Positions 38,321 through 47,377 of a DNA stretch of 64,000 nucleotides are shown in pieces. Each line of letters opens with the position of its first letter. Within the stretch, counting starts at the first letter, position 1. The position numbers and the translations under genes are program-made. The stretch comes from an uncultured SAR324 cluster bacterium (GTDB taxonomy: Bacteria > SAR324 > NAC60-12). A model generated the notes under the pieces. That model ran no database searches. It was not told the origin of the DNA and worked only from the letters and a program-made list of their open reading frames with translations. The stretch covers positions 1 to 64,000 of the forward strand of contig CAJJCY010000002.1 in the NCBI GenBank assembly GCA_905182865.1, written 5' to 3'.

Positions 38321-39064
38321 TGGATCGGCCTCAGTCCGGCAATGTTTCTCTATGCAGTGGTTGCCATAGGCGTTGCTGCTTTCATTCGAGGATACAGCGG
38401 TTTCGGTTTTTCGGCCCTGACCGTAACCAGTTTATCACTGATTTTACCTCCAGCAGAAGTAGTTCCTTCAGCATTCATGCTTGAAATCGCAGCCAGCATT
38501 TACATGCTGCCCCTGGTTTGGAGATCCGTTAACTGGAAGGTTTTGCGCTGGTTACTTTTAGGAGCATTACTGGGGACTCCTTTTGGAATTGCAGTTCTAA
38601 CAACTATTCCACAAAAACCAATGCTGCTGCTCATTTCAGTAATAGTACTGGCGGCAAGCATACTGCTTTGGAAAAAATCACAGACTAGCCAAACTGTAAA
38701 TCGAGGTTGGACTTTTGGAGTTGGTTGTATATCAGGACTGATAAATGGTGCCGCTGCGATTGGAGGGCTTCCGGTTGTTTTGCTTTTTCTTTCCATTTCA
38801 GTCGGATCCGCGTCAACTCGGGCATCAATGGTTGCCTACCTTTTCATCACCGATCTCTACGCAGTTTTTCTCCCAGGTAGCCAACAACTTATTTCAACTC
38901 AATTATTGGGACGCACAGTTCTGTTGTTAATTCCACTGTTTCTTGGAATTTACATTGGACACCGCAGTTTTGTAAAAACATCTCCTGAATCATTTCGTAA
39001 ATTTGTCCTCAGTTTATTGATTGTGTTGTCATTGGCAGCATTGATACGTGGTATTCTGCTTTAA
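38300..39064 (+). CDS. TauE/SafE-family permease
   Basis: About 254 residues from the ATG at 38300 (MQIEWQEWIGLSPAM), just after the LysR stop; an upstream start at 38267 would overlap the regulator and is less likely. Two related halves of about four helices each, with AAFIRGYSGFGFSALTV in the first and GCISGLINGAAAIGGLPVVL in the second, are the hallmark of TauE/SafE anion exporters. These move sulfite, sulfoacetate or organic anions. With sulfonate-like chemistry suggested elsewhere, sulfite export is an attractive but unproven idea. Confidence 0.85.
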   Translation: MQIEWQEWIGLSPAMFLYAVVAIGVAAFIRGYSGFGFSALTVTSLSLILPPAEVVPSAFMLEIAASIYMLPLVWRSVNWKVLRWLLLGALLGTPFGIAVLTTIPQKPMLLLISVIVLAASILLWKKSQTSQTVNRGWTFGVGCISGLINGAAAIGGLPVVLLFLSISVGSASTRASMVAYLFITDLYAVFLPGSQQLISTQLLGRTVLLLIPLFLGIYIGHRSFVKTSPESFRKFVLSLLIVLSLAALIRGILL

Positions 39065-39162
39065 CTGCTTATTTTTGAAGTAATGCTTCATACTTGTGGT
39101 TTAAATGAAAAATTTAAAATACTAAATCCTTTACTATTTACTCAAGTTCATTTCAGGTTTGT

Positions 39163-41184
39163 ATGAAAATCAAAACCGAATTTCCGCACAAAATACAAAC
39201 AATAAAACACATTTGGATTCCCATGCCGGACGGCTGCCGTTTGGCCGCCCGAATCTGGCTTCCGGAAAATGCGGAACAGCAACCTGTACCAGCAATATTG
39301 GAATACATTCCGTATCGAAAAAATGACGGTACTGCTCTGCGTGATTCTCTCTATCATCCGTATTTTGCTGGACACGGATATGCTGCTATGAGGGTTGATA
39401 TGCGCGGCAGTGGGGACTCTGAGGGAGTAATGCTGGATGAATACCTGCAACAGGAACTGGACGACGCGGTTTCTGTAATCGCCTGGCTTGCGGAGCAGTC
39501 CTGGTGTGACGGATCCGTCGGTATGATGGGTAAATCGTGGGGAGGGTTTAATTCATTGGAAGTCGCGGCTCTGCAGCCTCCCGCACTCAAAGCGATTATT
39601 ACGGTTTGCTCGTCAGACGACCGTTACTCTGACGATGTACATTACAAAGGCGGATGCGTCTTGAGTACAGATATGCTCGGCTGGTCTACGACAATGCTTG
39701 CCTGGAACGCACGTCCACCGGACCCTGCAGTGCTTGGAGAGAGTTGGCGTGATCGCTGGTTGGAGCGCTTAGAGCAAACTCCCTTAATGATACAGGAATG
39801 GATCAGTCATCAGCACCGCGACGCTTATTGGAAACACGGATCTATTTGTGAAGATTATTCAGCTGTACAGTGTGCGGTGTATGCAGTCGGAGGCTGGGCT
39901 GATCCATACAGCAATGCAATTCCACGAATGCTTTCCGGACTTACCTGTCCACGCAAAGCGCTGATTGGACCTTGGGCTCATGAGTATCCACAACGTGCCC
40001 TTCCTGGGCCGCAAATTGGTTTTGCGCAGGAATGTCTGCACTGGTGGGATTATTGGCTCAAGAATATTGAAAACGGAATTATGGAGGAGCCACAGCTGCG
40101 GGCTTGGATGCCGGATAGTATTTCTCCCAGCACACATTATGAAGATCGCCCCGGACGTTGGGTGGCCGAAGAAAAATGGCCTCCGAAAAACAACGAATCT
40201 CAAACCTGGTATTTAAATCGGAACGGCTTGAATCAAAATGCGGAAACGGACAAACCTATGCTTTTCCCAACCTCACAAACTGTGGGATTAAATGCCGGAG
40301 TGTGGTTTCCTATGGGTGCCGCTGGAGAGTTTCCCGGTGATCAGCGTTCAGCAGATTCCGGATCGTTGTGTTTTACTTCGGAATACTTTTACGATGGGAT
40401 GGAAATTTTGGGGAATCCTGAAGCGACGGTCATGCTGTCTGCCGATCAAACTGAAGGATTACTTGCTGCACGTCTGTGTGATATTGCGCCAGATGGTTCG
40501 TCACTACTGGTGAGTTGGGGCTTACTCAATTTGACACACCGTAACGGACACGAAAATCCTGAAGCATTGGATCCCGGCGAAAAATTCACCGCAAAGATTC
40601 AGCTCAACGCCTGTGCCCACGCACTCAAATCCAGGCACCGCTGGCGGCTGTCTCTTTCCTCTGCGTACTTCCCTCATGCCTGGCCCAGTTCTAAAATTAC
40701 CAAACTAAAAATTTTTCCGGGCATTGATACTTATCTCAACCTTCCGTTCAGAAAAATCCCTCAGGAAGATACACAGCTTGCTGATTTTTTAGAGCCGGAA
40801 TGTTCTCAGCCATTGGCTACAGAAGAAATTAGAACTGCCAGCCGCAAAAGAACTATAGAACATGAGGTAATTGAAGACTGTTTCACTCTCACTCACAAAG
40901 TGGACAATGGACGCTTTCGTTTCGTAGAAGATGGGCTGGAAACTGAAGATCTTAGTTGTGATTCCCTTTCTCTAATTGAAGACAAACCTCTTTCTTTGAA
41001 AGTGTGCTGCGAACGTATTGCAGGGATCGGGCGTGGTGAATGGCAAACCCGTGTCGAAGCCTCTGCTACAATGACTGCTACATCCGAACATTTTCATGTC
41101 ACTTCCAGGCTGGAAGTTTTTGAAGGGGATCAGCGTCTCTTTTTCCGCACCTGGGATTTCCAGGTAGAGAGGGATCAAGTTTGA
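39163..41184 (+). CDS. CocE/NonD-family hydrolase (X-Pro dipeptidyl-peptidase S15-like)
   Basis: A 673-residue alpha/beta hydrolase. The nucleophile is Ser125 in MMGKSWGGFN, the acid in GGWADPYS (near 246) and the catalytic His in GPWAHEYP (near 271). The N-terminal WIPMPDGCRLAARIWLP and the C-terminal jelly-roll region (LSLSSAYFPHAWPSSKI) are typical. The family cleaves acylated prolyl peptides, cocaine-like esters and glutaryl amides. It precedes a peptide-type ABC operon, so it likely hydrolyses the imported amide or ester. No signal peptide is present. A 20-codon relic of a second copy lies at 47126-47188. Confidence 0.87.
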   Translation: MKIKTEFPHKIQTIKHIWIPMPDGCRLAARIWLPENAEQQPVPAILEYIPYRKNDGTALRDSLYHPYFAGHGYAAMRVDMRGSGDSEGVMLDEYLQQELDDAVSVIAWLAEQSWCDGSVGMMGKSWGGFNSLEVAALQPPALKAIITVCSSDDRYSDDVHYKGGCVLSTDMLGWSTTMLAWNARPPDPAVLGESWRDRWLERLEQTPLMIQEWISHQHRDAYWKHGSICEDYSAVQCAVYAVGGWADPYSNAIPRMLSGLTCPRKALIGPWAHEYPQRALPGPQIGFAQECLHWWDYWLKNIENGIMEEPQLRAWMPDSISPSTHYEDRPGRWVAEEKWPPKNNESQTWYLNRNGLNQNAETDKPMLFPTSQTVGLNAGVWFPMGAAGEFPGDQRSADSGSLCFTSEYFYDGMEILGNPEATVMLSADQTEGLLAARLCDIAPDGSSLLVSWGLLNLTHRNGHENPEALDPGEKFTAKIQLNACAHALKSRHRWRLSLSSAYFPHAWPSSKITKLKIFPGIDTYLNLPFRKIPQEDTQLADFLEPECSQPLATEEIRTASRKRTIEHEVIEDCFTLTHKVDNGRFRFVEDGLETEDLSCDSLSLIEDKPLSLKVCCERIAGIGRGEWQTRVEASATMTATSEHFHVTSRLEVFEGDQRLFFRTWDFQVERDQV

Positions 41185-41607
41185 ATATCTTTCTCAGCAA
41201 GCACAAAACTTTCTTAAAGCTAATGAGACAAGAAGATTTAAAAGACTTGATTAATAAAATTTTTATTATATTATTTTATAGTTTTAATTAATAATTTTGA
41301 ATATTTGTAGATGATAATCTACGTTTATGTGAATGATAAACTAAGTTTATAATTTGACAATACCTTTTGATGCATGTAAGTTAATTTAAAGAACCTGGAT
41401 TTTGTGTGCAAACTGATTAAGTTAATCATATTTTTTTTAAAAATCTTTGTTTTTATTAAATTTATTTAAAAAAAATAAATTTAACTTATCCTTCGAGTTC
41501 TAAATTCGCCGATTAATTCTTGATCTGTAATTAACAAAATTAAACAATTCAGATGTAGTGTGCATCTGAGATGTAACCAATACATAAAAACCAAAATGGA
41601 GAAGCAA
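41185..41607. promoter_or_regulatory. Upstream region of ABC operon 1 with TTGACA-ATGCAT element
   Basis: This 420 bp AT-rich gap contains TTGACA at 41354-41359 followed by ATACCTTTTG, then ATGCATG and TAAGTT, giving a TTGACA-N17-TAAGTT promoter with an ATGCAT palindrome inside. The same TTGACA/ATGCAT arrangement precedes operon 2 (47217). A small hairpin GTAGAT/ATCTAC (41307-41322) may mark the end of the CocE transcript. Confidence 0.45.
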
Positions 41608-43203
41608 ATGGAAGATTATTCGAATAAACTGAAACAATTAGAACCCTTGGTAGCGACTTCCGGTGTGTCACGACGGGACTTTATACAATTGGCAATGATG
41701 ACAGGTCTTTCTGTCACAGCTGCAGGATCCATGTTCTCAAAGGCAGTGGCTGCAGGTACACCTAAAAAAGGAGGGACCTTTCGGATGGGTATGGAAGGGG
41801 GCTCAGCGACGGACAGTCTTGATCCACGCACCTACGCCGACTCCGTTATGATCGCGGCCTCGCTGGCTGTTTATAACGGTATGGTCGAATTCGATAATGC
41901 GGGTAACCCTACTGGTGAACTGTTGGAAAGCTGGGAAGCCAAACCAGGCGCTGTTGAATGGATTTTCAATGTCCGTCAAGGCATCAAATTTTCTAATGGA
42001 AAAACTCTAGATGCTGATGATATCCTTTATTCTATCGGCATTCATCGCAGTGGAGACACCAAATCACCCGCCAAAGGCATATTGGCTCAAATTGCCAACA
42101 TCAAAGCAATTTCACCAAGTCAAATTGCGATCACCCTGTCCGGTGGTAACGCTGATTTCCCTGTAATTATGGGAGACTATCACTTGGTCGTTGTTCCCAA
42201 TGGATTTACAGACTGGGAAAATCCAATTGGAACGGGCGGGTATACATTGGCAAGCTTTGAGCCTGGCGTTCGTTTGGTATTTAAAAACCGTGGTGACTAT
42301 TGGAAAGAGGGCCGTGCCAACTTCGACACTGTCGAGTTGCTGAACATCCAAGACGTGGCTGCACGCACTGCCGCTTTGCAATCGGGTCAGGTTGACGCCG
42401 TGAACCGTTTGGACGCCCGCACCGTTGATCTTATGAAGAGAAATAAAGACCTGAACATTCTGCGTACCAAAGGCACCGGTAACCGTTTTTGCTTTGTCTC
42501 GCGAGTCACATCACCAGGCTTTAGCAACAAAGATCTGCGCTTGGCACTGAAATGGGGCATCGACAGAGAGAAAATCATAGAATCGGTTTACTCTGGCTAT
42601 GCTGTTCCAGGCAATGACCACACGCTGGACGCATATAACCCCTATTATAACACTGATATGCCGCAGCGCAAATATGACCCAGACAAAGCCGCATATCACT
42701 TCAAAAAATCAGGCTTAAATGGAGAAATTACTCTTTCGACGTCCGAAGGAGCTTGGGGTTCTGCGGTAGATTGTGCACAGCTTTACCAAGAATCGATGGC
42801 CAAAGCTGGCATCACATTGAATGTAAAAAAAGAATCGGCTGACGGATATTGGAGCAATGTATGGCTTAAAGAGCCTTTCTGCGCTGTTTACTGGGCGCGC
42901 CGTCTATCTGCTGACCAAACTTTTACCCAAGTTTATGGTTCTGGTTCGGATTGGAACGATTCGGATTGGCGCGTTCCTGCTTTCGATAAGTTAGTCGAAG
43001 CAGCACGTGTGGAATTGGACGAAGAAAAACGCAAAGCCCAATATTTCGAATGCCAAGAAATGATTGCAGAGGATGGTGGCATGGTTTGCTTTGGAATTAC
43101 CGATTATCTTGATGGCTATTCGTCCAAAGTTATGGGCACACAAGCCCATGCACGTTACGACATGAACGATCTCCGGATCGCTGAAAAAGGCTGGTTTGCG
43201 TAA
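41608..43203 (+). CDS. Peptide-type ABC transporter substrate-binding protein 1 (family 5, Tat signal)
   Basis: About 531 residues from the ATG at 41608, which has GGAGAAG just upstream; ATGs at 41560 and 41596 are less likely. The N-terminus carries a twin-arginine signal, SRRDFIQLAMMTGLSV, with cleavage near AVAAGTP. The mature protein is a DppA/OppA-type receptor: RMGMEGGSATDSLDPRTY, VFNVRQGIKFSNGKTLDADD and LRLALKWGIDREKIIESVYSG. It would deliver a peptide, opine or similar compound. It is paralogous to the protein at 47378. Confidence 0.88.
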   Translation: MEDYSNKLKQLEPLVATSGVSRRDFIQLAMMTGLSVTAAGSMFSKAVAAGTPKKGGTFRMGMEGGSATDSLDPRTYADSVMIAASLAVYNGMVEFDNAGNPTGELLESWEAKPGAVEWIFNVRQGIKFSNGKTLDADDILYSIGIHRSGDTKSPAKGILAQIANIKAISPSQIAITLSGGNADFPVIMGDYHLVVVPNGFTDWENPIGTGGYTLASFEPGVRLVFKNRGDYWKEGRANFDTVELLNIQDVAARTAALQSGQVDAVNRLDARTVDLMKRNKDLNILRTKGTGNRFCFVSRVTSPGFSNKDLRLALKWGIDREKIIESVYSGYAVPGNDHTLDAYNPYYNTDMPQRKYDPDKAAYHFKKSGLNGEITLSTSEGAWGSAVDCAQLYQESMAKAGITLNVKKESADGYWSNVWLKEPFCAVYWARRLSADQTFTQVYGSGSDWNDSDWRVPAFDKLVEAARVELDEEKRKAQYFECQEMIAEDGGMVCFGITDYLDGYSSKVMGTQAHARYDMNDLRIAEKGWFA

Positions 43204-43250
43204 TCGTTTGAAGACGAGTAAAAGAACTATAAAATAAAAGATCCGGGATA

Positions 43251-44198
43251 ATGCTACGATTAATATTAACCAGGATCTTTCTAGGCTGCTTGACTTTGTT
43301 TGCGGTGACGATCTTGATTTTTGCCGCAACCGAAATTTTGCCAGGTGATGTTGCCTCTGCGATCTTGGGTCAAGGTGCAACGCCGGAAACCTTAGCTGCC
43401 TTTCGAATTGAACTAGGGCTCAATCGTCCCGCTTATGTTCGCTATTTTGAATGGCTTTCCAACGCCTTACAGGGTGATTTGGGCACTGCCTTGACCAATA
43501 AGCGCGAAGTCTTAGCCACGATCACCCCACGACTGATAAACACTTTGTTTCTTGCAGGTTATGCAGCAGTAATTGCCGTTCCTATTGCCATTTTTTTGGG
43601 TATTGTTGCCGCGATCAATGAAGGAAAATGGATCGACCGTGCGGCCAACATTGTATCGCTCGGTGCCATTTCGGTACCAGAATTCTTTATCGCCTATATC
43701 CTTATTTTTGTTTTCGCCACCAACTTAGGATGGTTTCCGTCATTGTCGACGGTTTACAGCGACATGGGCTTTTGGCAAAAAATCCATGTCGTGGCGCTGC
43801 CATCCATCACTTTAACCATGCTGGTTACGGCACATATGTTGCGAATGACGCGCGCAAGTGTTTTGGCTATCATGTCGCAACCCTACATTGAAATGGCCTT
43901 TCTCAAAGGCTTACCCCGAAATCAAGTTATTTTGCACCACGCCCTTCCCAATGCGGCAGCACCGATCATTTCGGTTATAGCGCTTAACCTTGCCTATTTA
44001 ATTGTCGGGGTTGTGGTGATTGAGGTGGTGTTCGTATACCCAGGGGTCGGACAATATATGGTGGATGGGGTGTCGAAACGCGATCTGCCTGTTATTCAAG
44101 CCTGCGCCTTGGTGTTTGGTGGTGCCTTCGTTCTTTTGAACACAGTTGCAGATATTTTGATAATTATGGTCAACCCACTCCTTAGGAATTCTCGATAG
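43251..44198 (+). CDS. Peptide-type ABC transporter permease DppB-like 1
   Basis: A 315-residue integral membrane permease. LRLILTRIFLGCLTLFAVTI starts with the DppB-type first helix; FAATEILPGDVASAILGQGATPE and LGLNRPAYVRYFEWL are diagnostic of OppB/DppB. The EAA-like loop appears as FLKGLPRNQVILHHALPNAAAP, and VEVVFVYPGVGQYMVDGV near the end is typical. It follows the binding protein by 47 bp and precedes the DppC-like partner by 7 bp. Intact frame. Confidence 0.9.
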   Translation: MLRLILTRIFLGCLTLFAVTILIFAATEILPGDVASAILGQGATPETLAAFRIELGLNRPAYVRYFEWLSNALQGDLGTALTNKREVLATITPRLINTLFLAGYAAVIAVPIAIFLGIVAAINEGKWIDRAANIVSLGAISVPEFFIAYILIFVFATNLGWFPSLSTVYSDMGFWQKIHVVALPSITLTMLVTAHMLRMTRASVLAIMSQPYIEMAFLKGLPRNQVILHHALPNAAAPIISVIALNLAYLIVGVVVIEVVFVYPGVGQYMVDGVSKRDLPVIQACALVFGGAFVLLNTVADILIIMVNPLLRNSR

Positions 44199-44205
44199 AT
44201 ATAAA

Positions 44206-45045
44206 ATGACAAATAATAATTCGTTTCGCAATCCTACGCTTTCGGCAGAGATTGGTATGGTAATTTTAGCCGTCTTTATTATTTGTGCTATTTTCGCCCC
44301 TTTCATTGCACCATTTGGTGAGGCCGAGTCCGTTGGTAAAACTTGGCTTGGCCCTTCCTCTAAATTTTGGCTGGGAACTGATAATATTGGCCGTGATATG
44401 TTATCTCGTGTGATTTATGGGGCACGCATGACACTTGGTGTCGCGGCTATTTGCACCTGTTTGTCTTTCTTGATTGGGGTAACGATGGGACTTTTGGCGG
44501 CGGTGGCGGGCAAGATCGTTGACCAAGTTCTATCACGGTTTGTAGATTTAATGCTTTCTATTCCAATTTTGGTTTTTGCTCTGATGATCCTTTCAATGTT
44601 TGGGTCATCACTGCTCACACTTATCATCACTATTGGGGTCCTAGATTCATTTCGGGTTTTTCGATTAGCAAGGTCAATTGCGGTTAATGTAGTTGTCACA
44701 GAGTTTGTAGAAGTTGCCCGCCTACGCGGAGAGGGGCTTTGGTGGATTATGCGTCATGAGGTGTTGCCAAATTCACTGCCTCCTATGATCGCTGAATTAG
44801 GCTTACGCTTTTGCTTTAACTTTTTATTTGTGGCTAGTCTTAGCTTTTTAGGCCTTGGAATTCAACCACCCTTCGCTGATTGGGGAGGAATGGTTCGTGA
44901 AAGCGGTAGGGCAATTTCTTTTGGCATTCCTGCGCCACTCTGGCCGGCGCTAGCAATTGGTTTAACCACAATTAGTGTAAATATGATTGTCGATTGGATT
45001 TTGTCGATCAACGCACGCCCCTCTGGCGCCTCAGCGGAGATGTAA
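44206..45045 (+). CDS. Peptide-type ABC transporter permease DppC-like 1
   Basis: A 279-residue DppC/OppC permease. LGTDNIGRDMLSRVIYGARM is the canonical post-first-helix signature; the EAA loop is VEVARLRGEGLWWIMRHEVLPNS-like text, and SFLGLGIQPPFADWGGMVRE is also typical. About six membrane segments are visible. The stop lies within the first codons of the ATPase frame. Partner of the preceding permease. Confidence 0.9.
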   Translation: MTNNNSFRNPTLSAEIGMVILAVFIICAIFAPFIAPFGEAESVGKTWLGPSSKFWLGTDNIGRDMLSRVIYGARMTLGVAAICTCLSFLIGVTMGLLAAVAGKIVDQVLSRFVDLMLSIPILVFALMILSMFGSSLLTLIITIGVLDSFRVFRLARSIAVNVVVTEFVEVARLRGEGLWWIMRHEVLPNSLPPMIAELGLRFCFNFLFVASLSFLGLGIQPPFADWGGMVRESGRAISFGIPAPLWPALAIGLTTISVNMIVDWILSINARPSGASAEM

Positions 45046-46651
45046 GATAGAAAAACCTATTCTGAAAATTCAAGGACTACGCATTGAAAACTTGGCCGGA
45101 GAGGTTCTTGTTGATAATGCTAATATTGAACTCATGCCGGGCGAAATTTTGGGGCTTATCGGAGAATCTGGAGCCGGAAAATCAACCATTGGCCTTGCCG
45201 CAATGAGCTATGCTCGCGCAGGCTGTAAAATTACACGCGGTCATATTGAGATTGATGGCGTGCAGGTGCGCGATCTATCGGCCAAAGGGCGTGCCCAGTT
45301 TCGTGGCCGTCGCATAGCTTACGTGGCGCAATCGGCCGCAGCTTCGTTTAACCCAGCCCACCGTATAATGGATCAAATTTGCGAAATGCCCGTGCATCAC
45401 GGAGTGTTGACACATGCCGAGGCTGAAGCTTGGGCGGTTGAAATGTTCCGAACGCTTGAACTACCCGATCCTGACAACTTTGGTGCCCGTTATCCGCATC
45501 AGGTGTCTGGCGGACAACTGCAGCGAGCAATGGCTATTATGGCCATTTCTGCACACCCAGACATTGTGGTGTTTGACGAGCCCACCACCGCACTTGACGT
45601 GACGACTCAGATCGAAGTCTTGCTGCTGATCAAAAAAATGATCCGTGATTATAACATTGCCGCGCTTTACATCACCCATGATTTGGCCGTTGTAGCCCAG
45701 ATTGCTGATCGCATATTAGTGTTGCAGTCTGGGAAGATGGTCGAGCTTGATACCACCGCAAATATTTTACACGCGCCCAAAGCTACCTACACCAAGGAAT
45801 TGGTCGAAGACCGCCAGACATCAGACGTCTTTCGCGAAAAGCTCTTGAAGTCAGAACGCGAAGTGATTTTGGATGCTTCAAATATTATTGCGCATTACGG
45901 TGATTTTCGTGTGCTTAATGATGTGTCGATCACGGTGGCCAAAGGCGAAACCGTGGCAATTGTGGGCGAATCTGGTTCGGGTAAGACCTCACTTGCACGG
46001 GTAATGGTAGGGCTCACGCAGCTCACCTCGGGGAGCTTGACCTTTATGGGTTCTACATTGGCTCCTTCACTCAAAAACCGCAGTCGTGATGATTTGCGAA
46101 AAATTCAACTGATCTATCAACAACCAGATGTGGCCCTTAACCCTCGCCAAACAGTGGGTGAAATTATCGGTCGCCCGATTATGTTTTACTTCAACCGCTC
46201 CGACGCCGAAATAACAGACCGCACAGCCCAATTGCTGCACCAAGTGGGTCTGCCAGAAGATTACATGAACCGCTATTCAACCGCACTATCGGGGGGACAA
46301 AAGCAACGAGTTTGTATTGCCCGCGCACTGGCTGCAGAACCTACACTTATCATCTGCGACGAGCCGACCTCGGCGTTGGATCAATTGGTAGCAGAAGATA
46401 TTTTGAAGCTTTTACAACAACTTCAAGATGATATGGGCCTATCCTACCTGGTAATTACCCATGATCTGGGCATTGTACGCCGAATTGCTCACCGCACAGC
46501 TATATTGCTGGGTGGAGAGATAGTGGCAAATGGTCCAACAGGTGATATCTTCAAGCCCCCTTTCCACACATATACTGAAAAACTTCTGCAATCCGTGCCA
46601 GAGTTGCGAGAAACTTGGTTGGAAGAAATCATTTACAAACGCTCGGCTTAA
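44987..46651 (+). CDS. Peptide-type ABC transporter ATPase, fused DppD-DppF type 1
   Basis: Two ABC domains in one chain of up to 554 residues. Domain 1 has GESGAGKSTIGL, VSGGQLQRAMAI and VVFDEPTTALDVT; domain 2 has GESGSGKTSLARV, LSGGQKQRVCIARAL and IICDEPTSALDQ. The recognisable protein begins near 45047 (KPILKIQGLRIENL). The TTG at 44987 adds about 20 residues overlapping the permease and no good start codon is seen nearer, so the true start is uncertain. Unlike its paralogue it lacks the C-terminal cysteine-bearing peptide-transporter extension and ends at WLEEIIYKRSA. Confidence 0.88.
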   Translation: MSIGFCRSTHAPLAPQRRCKIEKPILKIQGLRIENLAGEVLVDNANIELMPGEILGLIGESGAGKSTIGLAAMSYARAGCKITRGHIEIDGVQVRDLSAKGRAQFRGRRIAYVAQSAAASFNPAHRIMDQICEMPVHHGVLTHAEAEAWAVEMFRTLELPDPDNFGARYPHQVSGGQLQRAMAIMAISAHPDIVVFDEPTTALDVTTQIEVLLLIKKMIRDYNIAALYITHDLAVVAQIADRILVLQSGKMVELDTTANILHAPKATYTKELVEDRQTSDVFREKLLKSEREVILDASNIIAHYGDFRVLNDVSITVAKGETVAIVGESGSGKTSLARVMVGLTQLTSGSLTFMGSTLAPSLKNRSRDDLRKIQLIYQQPDVALNPRQTVGEIIGRPIMFYFNRSDAEITDRTAQLLHQVGLPEDYMNRYSTALSGGQKQRVCIARALAAEPTLIICDEPTSALDQLVAEDILKLLQQLQDDMGLSYLVITHDLGIVRRIAHRTAILLGGEIVANGPTGDIFKPPFHTYTEKLLQSVPELRETWLEEIIYKRSA

Positions 46652-47377
46652 TAGGCAAAGCATAAAACAGCAGCACTGCAGTATTGATTAATGTGTTACG
46701 GTCACGATCGAGGCCAAAGACATGTCTACCATTTCACGCACAATCGTGACAGCGACAACAGCAGCCACGTGAGTGGCTATAAAGTTTCTTTGCTGCAAGA
46801 TTAATCTAGCCGTAATTTCAGACTTCACTAAAGTTAAAACCTATCCTTTCTCTTGCTTGAGTTTGACTCAGCCTATAAACCCCTGTAAAACCAAAAAATC
46901 CAACTCATTTATCAGGGTCTTAACATTAGGTCCAATCGCCGACCTTACTTGTCCAGCTTGCATTTGTAGGCACCCATGTGTAACAGCAGTAAAAGGTTGC
47001 GTTTTTTAAGGGTTTAAAAAGTTTTGTTAATGGATTTATCATTCCCTAATTTCCTAGAAGAGAGCATGAGATTTTTACAGACTTTGGCCTCCTTAAGAGA
47101 TCTGTATAATTCTTCGAATACTATTGAAGGCGATCAGCGTATCTTTTTCCGCACCTGGGATTTTAAAGTCCCGAGAGAAGTGGTTTGAAATTTTAGTGAG
47201 CATACTCTATTTTTTGTTGACAAGTTGTTTTTTATGCATTACGTTGGGATTTGATTTTTAGTTAATAGCGTTTTTGGAAATCTTATTGTTTTGAAACGCT
47301 TTGTGTCTAAACTAACGAATTGACGTCATTGTTAATGAATAACACTGATTAGCAATTCTTCATTTAAAAAGGTACAA
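46652..47377. other. Junction between the two transporter modules, with promoter of operon 2
   Basis: About 725 bp. It includes a small hairpin AGCCAC/GTGGCT (46763-46778) that may end operon 1, about 330 bp I cannot interpret, the CocE relic (47126-47188) and then TTGACA (47217-47222) followed by an ATGCAT element as in operon 1. The lack of the rest of the CocE gene implies a deletion or replacement here. Confidence 0.55.
47126..47188 (+). pseudogene. C-terminal relic of a second CocE/NonD hydrolase gene
   Basis: The frame reads EGDQRIFFRTWDFKVPREVV and stops. It corresponds to the last residues of the intact hydrolase at 39163-41184, EGDQRLFFRTWDFQVERDQV, with the same position relative to the downstream transporter operon. 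DNA identity is also high (GATCAGCGT, CTTTTTCCGCACCTGGGATTT shared in part). No upstream part of the gene is present. Confidence 0.85.

Noticed and set aside
46773-47009. 78-codon plus-strand open frame in the module junction
   Set aside because: No domain, no ribosome site and cysteine-rich random-looking translation.
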